Below are positions 1 to 5,006 of a stretch of DNA of 5,006 nucleotides, one piece after another. Under the pieces are notes generated by a model. That model worked only from the letters and a program-made list of their open reading frames with translations, ran no database searches and had not been told where the DNA came from. The position numbers and the translations under genes were made by a program. This stretch comes from Acidobacteriota bacterium (GTDB lineage Bacteria; Acidobacteriota; Blastocatellia; Pyrinomonadales; Pyrinomonadaceae): NCBI GenBank assembly GCA_005790265.1, contig SXVE01000363.1, forward strand, positions 1 to 5,006, given 5' to 3'. The first letter of the stretch is position 1. Each line of letters begins with the position of its first letter.

Positions 1-130
1 CAGTTTGATTTTAACCGACAAATTCGCTTCCGTTTCGATTACTTAATTTATGAATGTAATGCTCTAATGTCTCTGCCAATTAGGCAAGATGTTCGCTCGC
101 TCATTTAGAGAAACTTGAGTATTGCTGAAA

Positions 131-161
131 ACAATAATTTATGATGAATCAATAGTAGAAA
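131..161 (+). repeat. Left terminal inverted repeat of the IS
   Basis: Bases 136-161 match the reverse complement of 1065-1089 at 23 of 25 aligned positions, with one single-base gap. The shared core is TGAATCAA(T/G)AGTAGAAA. The weaker outer bases 131-135 give the possible AC end. The repeat overlaps the transposase stop codon, so the coding region reaches to the very end of the element. Confidence 0.7.
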
Positions 162-1034
162 TTTAACAAAAACAAAGCAAAAGTCAGTTTGCCTAAACAA
201 TGAGTAATTAATCCGTCAGTCGAACGAACCTGACTTGCTCTTTGAATATCAGTTTTATCGATCAGCCACTTGAAAAAGTTTTCGACGGGCTGCCGGTTAA
301 CTCGAAATCGTTTTGTTGAAAAGCTTTTGCTCATCAGAGAAATCTTCTTTTTTCGGCTTTTTCAGCGGCGTCAAAAGTTTGATTGCTCGAAGCTTGAGCG
401 CTCGCTTAAAATCGGCATCCGCGTAAGTTTTACCGGCGAACAGATTAATCTCAGTCGGCGGCTCATGAGCGATTTCTCTGAGCGCCGTCAAATCGTGAAC
501 ATTGGCTTCGCGTAGCCAGATGCGCGAAGCGTCGGCAATGAGCCCGTCCGGCGATTGCCGATCAGATGCAGGCGCACGCCGTGAAAATGACTTTGTGTGG
601 TCGCACAATACCCGGTTTTCGCCATCTCCAAAGCGACACGCCCGCGCCTTGCGCGAGTGCCGAGCGCGAGCAGCACCGGCATTGAATCGGTCAAATAATC
701 AGCACTCGATGCTTTTCGATGATGCTCGAGCGCGGCTAAAAGGTGCGCCAAACAATGCTTGAAAATTATCGCCCAGCAGATTCAATCGCCGATTGAAAGC
801 CTGATAGCTCGGCAAGTGCGGAAACCACTCAAGCCAATACTGACGAATAAATCGGTGAATCTGCCGATGATTGAACTTTTCGTTTAACTGACCGAACAAA
901 TACGCGGTGATGATCTCTTCATCGGTAAACTTCGGCTTGAAATGCGAGTCGCGTTGATATTTCAAAGAACAATGATTACCGTAGATTTGGCAGACGAGTA
1001 AATAAATCTGAATGACCTGGCTTTTCACAAGCAA
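149..1034 (-). pseudogene. IS982-family-like DDE transposase, three frameshifts
   Basis: Four minus-strand segments in different frames join into one transposase of about 295 residues, the normal family length. Segment 1 (1034 to about 750) holds the N-terminal helical part, including FTDEEIITAYLFGQLNEKF and WFPHLPSYQAFNRRLNLL. Segment 2 (about 750 to 550) carries TDSMPV, with the first catalytic Asp near 686-688, and GYCATTQSHFHGVRLHLIG. Segment 3 (about 550 to 300) carries ANVHDLTALREI and TYADADF, with the second Asp near 416-418. Segment 4 (about 300 to 149) carries RQPVENFFKWL, with the catalytic Glu near 281-283, and ends in TGA at 149-151 inside the left inverted repeat. The frame changes fall near 750, 550 and 300. 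The DDE residues survive, so the decay looks fairly recent. The start is a TTG at 1034, just after a run of seven T on the coding strand, so a fourth indel at the true start is possible. The IS982 assignment rests on motif order recalled from the family; a related DDE family is the alternative. Confidence 0.8.
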
Positions 1035-1063
1035 AAAAATCTTATCATTCTTTGCTCGTCTGC

Positions 1064-1093
1064 TTTTCTACTCTTGATTCACATAATTTAGGT
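1064..1093 (-). repeat. Right terminal inverted repeat of the IS
   Basis: This is the partner of the left repeat. Read on the minus strand from 1093 it begins ACCTAAATTATGTGAATC and continues through AGAGTAGAAA. The ACC end agrees with the usual IS982 terminus. It lies about 30 bases upstream of the transposase start, so it probably overlaps the transposase promoter. Confidence 0.7.
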
Positions 1094-1311
1094 ATACAAT
1101 TTTCAAACGTTTTTAAATAGATAAATTGTTTGTCAGACTGACCCTTTGTTGTTGTGGTGAACAAAAGCTTTGTGTTAAAATTTTCTTCACTTGAACAGTC
1201 ATCCCGAACAGCATCAAAAATTATTAAACAGACGCGACTTTTCCGGTTGAATAAGCTGCGGTTTGATCAAATTCTATTTTGCGGAGCTTGTTCGACGGCA
1301 AAACACGAAAA
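1094..1311. other. AT-rich intergenic region upstream of the propeller gene
   Basis: No gene is seen here. The stretch must hold the promoter and leader of the plus-strand gene starting at 1312, but I find no -35/-10 pair with good spacing. The hexamer GAACAG occurs twice in direct orientation at 1193-1198 and 1206-1211, 13 bases apart. No Shine-Dalgarno sequence sits at normal distance from the ATG; GCGGAG at 1281-1286 is about 25 bases away and too far. Confidence 0.5.
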
Positions 1312-3108
1312 ATGAATTACCCAAGTTTTAAAGGATTTTGTTTTGACCGCGCCGCTTTTTTCTCAGCTTGGATTTTAATCGTTTTCATCAACGGTTTGAT
1401 TCAAATACACGGACAAAACGACAAAATCAAACAGCCTTCAAACGACCAGGCGACGGTTGATCGAAAGCGTCTCGAAACGGTCGAAGAGCTTTCCGAATCA
1501 CTTGCCAACGACGTTTTGACGCTTTCGGTGGCAGCGCGCGACCGCGATTTAGAGTTGATGGCGGATTATTTTCCCGCGCAGTTAAACGCCAAACCTTTTC
1601 CGTCGCGTCCGGCGGCGACCAAAAATCAAATCAAGTGGGTCGGCGGGCATAATTGGGAAACTTCCGGCGCGAAAATCGTCAGCGTTTCAGATCAGAAAAT
1701 CGGCGCAGGAAAAATATCGGGCAAAGCATTTCTGGGAAACTGGGCGGAATTTTTAGCGCATTTTTCCGAAATCGAAGATGCGAGATTTAAGATTAAAGAA
1801 GCAAATTTCGACGATTCCGCGAAAGCGGTTTTAGGCGCGGAACAGCCGACGGCGGTTGTCGGGGCGACCGGCAGAGCGCGCATCGCTTTTTACGCCATCG
1901 GGCGCGACGTTGACGGCAAACGCGAATGGGCGCGAGGCACGTTTTGGGCAAACGTGCGTTTCGATAAAAACAAGCATTGGCAGTTCGATTCGTTTGAATT
2001 AGTCAGTTTCGATTCGCTCGTCGCCGAAAAGGATATGTTTTCCGAAGTGGCGGTTCCCGCCGGTGTCGGCGCGACGCTGCCCGGTTTCGGCACGCCGGAA
2101 AACAGCGGCTTCGTCTGGCACGGCGCGGCGGCGGGCGATTTCAACAACGACAATTGGATTGATTTATTCGTCGTCGGCGGCAATCGCAATTTTCTTTATT
2201 TGAACGACCAGAAAGGCGGATTCCGCGACGTTTCAAACGAAGCCGGTATCAAAATCACTTCCGCCGGAACCGCGCCGCTCGCCTTCGATTACGACAACGA
2301 CGGCGATCAGGACGTTTTTCTCTCGGCGGTCGGACAGCAGATTCTGCTCGAAAACACTTTCAAACAAACCGGAAAATTAGAATTCAACGACGTATCGCTC
2401 GAAACCGGCGTGGCGAAAGAAGCCATCGGCTTTTCGGCGGTTGCCGGAGACGTTAACGCGGACGGATTTCTCGACGTTTTCGTGACTTCCTACAATCGCT
2501 ACGGGCAAATCACGCCCGACTCGTGGTTTCGGGCGACGAACGGCACGCCGGATTTATTGTTCGTCAGCCAGGGGGACGGCACTTTCCGCGAGGAAGCCAA
2601 AAAATGGGGCGTTGACGATCAGCGTTGGGGCTACGCGGCGGAATTCGCCGACATCAACGCCGACGGGAAAATTGATTTATACGTCGCCAACGATTTCGGC
2701 GAAAAGGCTTTGTATATCAACAAAGGCGATAAATTCGTTGACGAAGCGGCGGAGCGCGGCGTTCTCGATCCGGGAAACGGAATGGGCGTTTCGTTTGGCG
2801 ATTACAACAACGACGGACGGCTCGACATTCACGCCTCGAATATGAGTTCGACCGCCGGAAACAGAATCTTAGCAAGACTTTTTCCGAATCAAGGCGCGAA
2901 GGATAACGTTCTGAAAAAACTCGCCGCCGGCAACAATCTTTTTGAAAACGTCGGTGACGGCAAATTCAGAGATGTCACGGCGGAAGTCGGCGGATTTTCC
3001 GGCGGTTGGGCTTGGGGCGGCGGATTCATTGATTTCGACAACGACGGCTGGGAAGACATCTACACGCCGAACGGCTTTATTTCCGGCAAGTCGATGAAGG
3101 ACACCTGA
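1312..3108 (+). CDS. Exported FG-GAP/VCBS beta-propeller protein, N-terminal part up to in-frame TGA
   Basis: This is the first 598 codons of a frame that continues past the TGA at 3106 (codon 599). Residues 1-34 look like a Sec signal peptide, with hydrophobic core AAFFSAWILIVFINGLI at about 14-30 and likely cleavage after IHG. Residues about 35-245 form an alpha/beta region resembling the NTF2/SnoaL fold, weakly supported. Six calcium-binding FG-GAP/VCBS motifs of the DxDxDGxxD type follow, at about residues 276, 326, 380, 447, 497 and 574, for example YDNDGDQDVF and DFDNDGWEDIY. They mark blades of a beta-propeller of the CRTAC1/ASPIC type, expected in the periplasm or at the surface. The motif set is incomplete without the seventh copy beyond the TGA, so a product ending here would probably not close its propeller. 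The start is chosen at ATG 1312 because it directly precedes the signal peptide; a TTG at 1279 in the same frame adds 11 charged residues and is less likely. No clear ribosome binding site precedes either. Confidence 0.88.
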   Translation: MNYPSFKGFCFDRAAFFSAWILIVFINGLIQIHGQNDKIKQPSNDQATVDRKRLETVEELSESLANDVLTLSVAARDRDLELMADYFPAQLNAKPFPSRPAATKNQIKWVGGHNWETSGAKIVSVSDQKIGAGKISGKAFLGNWAEFLAHFSEIEDARFKIKEANFDDSAKAVLGAEQPTAVVGATGRARIAFYAIGRDVDGKREWARGTFWANVRFDKNKHWQFDSFELVSFDSLVAEKDMFSEVAVPAGVGATLPGFGTPENSGFVWHGAAAGDFNNDNWIDLFVVGGNRNFLYLNDQKGGFRDVSNEAGIKITSAGTAPLAFDYDNDGDQDVFLSAVGQQILLENTFKQTGKLEFNDVSLETGVAKEAIGFSAVAGDVNADGFLDVFVTSYNRYGQITPDSWFRATNGTPDLLFVSQGDGTFREEAKKWGVDDQRWGYAAEFADINADGKIDLYVANDFGEKALYINKGDKFVDEAAERGVLDPGNGMGVSFGDYNNDGRLDIHASNMSSTAGNRILARLFPNQGAKDNVLKKLAAGNNLFENVGDGKFRDVTAEVGGFSGGWAWGGGFIDFDNDGWEDIYTPNGFISGKSMKDT

Positions 3109-3137
3109 AGTCAGTTCTGGCGTCAAGTTGTGACGTC
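3106..3137 (+). other. In-frame TGA with SECIS-like hairpin: candidate selenocysteine site
   Basis: The TGA at 3106-3108 interrupts an otherwise open frame of 981 sense codons (1312-4257), in the context MKDT-(TGA)-SQFWRQVV. The RNA downstream can fold GGCGUCA (3119-3125) against UGACGUC (3131-3137), seven pairs including one G-U, around the loop AGUUG. The stem starts 10 bases after the TGA and the loop 17 bases after it. Bacterial SECIS elements are short stem-loops inside the coding region just after UGA, with a G among the first loop bases, and this loop has G in second place. Seen: frame continuity and hairpin. Inferred: recoding. The alternatives are a nonsense mutation (for example from TGC, TGT, TGG, CGA or GGA) or a base error. 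General reassignment of TGA is unlikely, since Trp uses TGG throughout and TGA ends this frame at 4255. Confidence 0.45.
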
Positions 3138-4257
3138 TTCAAATGATGGCAAAGATGAAAAAGGCGCGCTCAGGTCAGACCAGAATCAGTTGATGTTCGG
3201 TCAGGGATTTTCTTTCAGCGGCTACGAGCGCGATCCGCTTTATTTGAATCTGGGCGGCAAAAAATTCACCGACATTTCCGGCGTGTCGGGCATTGATTCG
3301 ATCACCGACGGACGCGCCGGAGTTTTCGCGGATTTCGACAACGACGGCGATTTGGATGTTTTTTCGACGACGATTCAAAATCAGGCGCATCTGCTTTTCC
3401 GCAACAACGTCGGTCAGAACAATAATTATTTGCGCATCGGTTTGGAAGGCGATAAGCAAATTGGACTCGACGCTTTCGGCGCGGTCGTTCGCGTGAAAAC
3501 GAGCGCCGGGATTTTAACGAAAATCAAATCGGGCGGTTCGGGTTTTATCTCGCAGCACGATCCGCGTTTGCTGTTCGGTTTAGGCAGAGACCAGAAAGCC
3601 GAGTCAGTTGAAGTCACTTGGTCGAACGGCACAGTCGAACGCTTTGATGCGGACGCGAAAAACGGCGCGACATTGATTTTGAAAAAGGGAAGCGGCAAAG
3701 CGCAGACGCTTCAGCTCGGCAAAGCGAGTTTGCCGAATCCTTTAACCAAAGCCGAAATTTTCGCGCAAGGTTTGAAAATCAAAATCGGTCAGCCGCTGCC
3801 GGATTTCGCGGTGACAACTCTGCTCGGCAAGCCGAGTTCGGTGCGCAAACAGACGAAAACCGGACGGCTGACGTTGATTAACGTTTGGGCGACGTGGTGC
3901 ATTCCGTGCGCCAAAGAAATGCCGGAGTTAGAGAAAATGCGCGCGAAACTGGCGGCGAATAAAGTTGATTTAATCGGTTTGAACGTTGATACGGAAAAAG
4001 GCGCGAACATTAAAGGTTATATGGCGGGCAAGCGCGTCACTTACCCGAATTTGATCGGCGGCGTGTCGGCAATCGAAAATATCTACGCGACCGACGAATT
4101 GAGCGTGCCGCTGACGATTTTGGTTGACGAAAAAGGCATCGTGACCGATTTGATTCCCGGCTGGTCGCAGGAGACGCAGCGCAAGTTCGATCAATTGACC
4201 GGTAACGCACCGGACGCGCCGCCGGTTTCGGCGAAGCCCGCCGCGAAAATAAAATGA
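3109..4257 (+). CDS. Continuation after TGA: last propeller motif, ASPIC/UnbV domain and TlpA-like thioredoxin
   Basis: These 382 codons follow the TGA in the same frame; numbering continues from ATG 1312. SQFWRQVV leads into the seventh FG-GAP motif, DFDNDGDLDVF at residues 674-684. An ASPIC/UnbV domain spans about 702-785, with NNNYLRIGLEG, a GFISQ turn and FGLG at 755-758. A linker follows, then a TlpA/ResA-like thioredoxin domain from about 824, with IGQPLPDF, the redox motif TWCIPC (Cys863 and Cys866) and the cis-proline SVP at 931-933. The tail is rich in Pro, Ala and Lys. Such thioredoxins reduce or rearrange disulfides outside the cytoplasm. If this part were a separate gene it would start at GTG 3130, but that start has no ribosome binding site and no signal peptide, lies inside the hairpin, and would leave propeller and thioredoxin domains in the cytoplasm. 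I therefore read it as the second half of the upstream gene, by recoding or after a recent nonsense mutation. The intact cysteines and clean 382-codon frame argue against long-standing decay. Confidence 0.85.
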   Translation, partial: SQFWRQVVTSSNDGKDEKGALRSDQNQLMFGQGFSFSGYERDPLYLNLGGKKFTDISGVSGIDSITDGRAGVFADFDNDGDLDVFSTTIQNQAHLLFRNNVGQNNNYLRIGLEGDKQIGLDAFGAVVRVKTSAGILTKIKSGGSGFISQHDPRLLFGLGRDQKAESVEVTWSNGTVERFDADAKNGATLILKKGSGKAQTLQLGKASLPNPLTKAEIFAQGLKIKIGQPLPDFAVTTLLGKPSSVRKQTKTGRLTLINVWATWCIPCAKEMPELEKMRAKLAANKVDLIGLNVDTEKGANIKGYMAGKRVTYPNLIGGVSAIENIYATDELSVPLTILVDEKGIVTDLIPGWSQETQRKFDQLTGNAPDAPPVSAKPAAKIK

Positions 4258-4267
4258 AGCCGTCATC

Positions 4268-4279
4268 GAACAGCTGTTC
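4268..4279. promoter_or_regulatory. Perfect 12-base palindrome GAACAGCTGTTC
   Basis: The sequence is a perfect inverted repeat with no spacer, lying 10 bases after the stop at 4257 and 16 bases before the ATG at 4296. It fits the pattern GAAC-N4-GTTC recognised by the LexA/DinR repressors of Gram-positive bacteria, and in general looks like an operator for a dimeric regulator. It is too tight to form a stable terminator hairpin. One 12-base palindrome can arise by chance, and no promoter can be placed around it with confidence. Confidence 0.25.
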
Positions 4280-4295
4280 AAAATTATAAATTTTT

Positions 4296-5006
4296 ATGAA
4301 AACTCATAAATCTTTGATCGTTTTAACACTCGTTTTCGCCATTTTCGGCGGAAATTTACCGGCGCGCGCAAAGACCACAAAGACTGAAACGAAATTGATT
4401 GATGCTTCAATCGAAGCCGCAAAGAAAACCGGGGAAGCGGCGCACGTTAAATCCGCCGCTTACGAATGGCTCGATGTCGCGCTCGAAGCGACGGCGCGCG
4501 AACACGAACGCGTCGCGCCGCGTCCGACGGTCGGATCGAGAATGCTGATGATTATCACGACGGCGATGTATGACGCGTGGGCGGCTTACGACGACGTAGC
4601 GGTCGGCACCAGACTCGGCGGCAAATTGCGCCGTCCGAAAAAGGAACGCACCGAAGCCAACAAACGCACAGCAATCGCCTATGCGACTTATCGCGCGATG
4701 CTCGACGTTTACTTTGAGGATAAGCAGTGGCTCGATGAGCAAATGCGGAGACGCGGCTACGACCCGGAAGATAAAACGACCGACACCACAAAACCGCAGG
4801 GCATCGGCAATGTCGCCGCCGCTGCCGTCATCGAATATCGCCATCACGACGGCGCGAATCAGCTCGGTGACGAGCTCGGCTCGAACGGAAAACCTTATTC
4901 GGATTACACTTTTTATCGCCCGGCGAATTCCTGGAACAAAATCGTTGACCCGGATTGTTGGCAGCCGATTGAATTTACGCTCGCCGACAATAAAAAAATC
5001 ACGCCC
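4296..5006 (+). CDS. Vanadium-dependent haloperoxidase/PAP2-like protein, exported, 3' end outside window
   Basis: The frame is open for 237 codons to the window edge. Residues 1-25 form a signal peptide: basic start MKTHK, hydrophobic core LIVLTLVFAIFGG, and PARA before likely cleavage at 25/26. The mature part is helical. The segment RPTVGSRMLMIITTAMYDAW (about 76-95), followed by AAYDDVAVGTRLGG, NKRTAIAYATYRAML and RRGYDPEDKTT, is the pattern I recognise from the N-terminal helical domain of bacterial vanadium-dependent haloperoxidase-like proteins of the PAP2 superfamily. These bind vanadate or phosphate and either oxidise halides with peroxide or act as phosphatases. The binding motifs (Lys/Arg-Pro, Pro-Ser-Gly-His and Ser-Arg-x3-Gly-x-His types) lie in the C-terminal half and are not in the window, so activity cannot be judged. 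ATG 4296 directly precedes the signal peptide. The upstream bases are A/T-rich without a Shine-Dalgarno sequence. The 38-base gap from the upstream gene on the same strand permits an operon. Confidence 0.85.
   Translation, partial: MKTHKSLIVLTLVFAIFGGNLPARAKTTKTETKLIDASIEAAKKTGEAAHVKSAAYEWLDVALEATAREHERVAPRPTVGSRMLMIITTAMYDAWAAYDDVAVGTRLGGKLRRPKKERTEANKRTAIAYATYRAMLDVYFEDKQWLDEQMRRRGYDPEDKTTDTTKPQGIGNVAAAAVIEYRHHDGANQLGDELGSNGKPYSDYTFYRPANSWNKIVDPDCWQPIEFTLADNKKITP

Larger units (their letters stand above)
131..1093 (-). mobile_element. Decayed IS982-like insertion sequence
   Basis: The element is about 0.96 kb, the usual size for the IS982 family. It is bounded by imperfect inverted repeats, and nearly all of its length is a minus-strand transposase remnant. 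Its outer ends read AC(A) on the left and ACC on the right (reverse strand); IS982 ends usually begin with ACC. No convincing target-site duplication is visible, although ACAAT occurs at 131-135 and at 1096-1100, so the exact ends are uncertain by a few bases. The transposase is frameshifted, so the copy cannot move on its own. It sits about 220 bases upstream of the start of the propeller gene and may have displaced that gene's original upstream region. Confidence 0.72.

Noticed and set aside
74..86. Inverted repeat TGCC-AATTA-GGCA left of the IS
   Set aside because: A four-base stem is expected by chance and no gene or promoter lies beside it in the window.
270..762. Plus-strand reading frames across the IS
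   Set aside because: They are antisense to the transposase remnant, lack recognisable motifs and are shadows of its GC-rich middle part.
149..1034. Programmed frameshifting in the transposase
   Set aside because: Three separate frame changes are needed, and the family members I know use a single frame. Decay or base errors fit better.
1031..1055. GCAAA...TTTGC inverted repeat just upstream of the transposase start
   Set aside because: The stem is imperfect and AT-rich, needs a bulge, and depends on a T-run. It is too weak to call a terminator or attenuator.
2612..2845. Plus-strand frame inside the propeller gene
   Set aside because: It is an out-of-frame shadow rich in Thr, Ser and Arg, with no independent start signal.
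3106..3108. Genome-wide reassignment of TGA to Trp or Gly
   Set aside because: TGG is used freely for Trp in both genes, no other internal TGA occurs in them, and TGA terminates the frame at 4255-4257.
3130..4257. Independent gene starting at GTG 3130
   Set aside because: It is in the same frame as the upstream coding region, has no ribosome binding site or signal peptide, and its first domain completes the upstream propeller. It is better read as a continuation.
4407..4847. Minus-strand frame of 146 residues opposite the haloperoxidase-like gene
   Set aside because: The sequence is Arg-rich and has no domain pattern. The plus-strand frame has a signal peptide and family motifs.

Overview
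The window holds two linked genes on the plus strand for exported proteins, plus a decayed insertion sequence at the left. The coding part has moderate GC, lysine-rich proteins with many GAA/AAA codons next to GCG/CGC-rich stretches, and weak ribosome binding sites. FG-GAP/ASPIC proteins fused to thioredoxins, next to vanadium-haloperoxidase-like proteins, are typical of environmental bacteria such as Acidobacteriota (Blastocatellia-like). That placement is an inference from gene content and style; no marker gene is present.

Layout. Positions 1-130 show no gene. Positions 131-1093 are an IS982-like element of about 0.96 kb. Its imperfect terminal inverted repeats (about 131-161 and 1064-1093) enclose a minus-strand DDE transposase broken by three frameshifts. 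Positions 1094-1311 are an AT-rich intergenic stretch. Positions 1312-4257 form one continuous reading frame, interrupted only by a TGA at 3106-3108. It encodes, in order, a signal peptide, an NTF2-like region, a calcium-binding FG-GAP/VCBS beta-propeller with seven visible motifs, an ASPIC/UnbV domain and a TlpA/ResA-like thioredoxin domain with a WCIPC active site. A 38-base gap holding a perfect 12-base palindrome follows. A second exported protein, with the N-terminal region of vanadium-dependent haloperoxidase/PAP2-like proteins, then starts at 4296 and runs off the right edge.

The most interesting point is the TGA at 3106. Both sides are in the same frame, and the protein family continues directly across it: the seventh propeller motif, the ASPIC domain and the thioredoxin all lie downstream. 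The downstream part has no signal peptide of its own. A 7-bp stem with a 5-nt loop (3119-3137) starts 10 bases after the TGA and has a G as the second loop base, which resembles a bacterial SECIS. The site is therefore a candidate selenocysteine codon in an exported propeller-thioredoxin fusion. The plainer explanations are a recent nonsense mutation or a base error.

How they may work together (inference): both proteins would act outside the cytoplasm. The first would be a calcium-stabilised scaffold with a thiol-redox domain. The second would be a possible vanadate-dependent oxidase or phosphatase-fold enzyme. The short same-strand spacing permits co-transcription.
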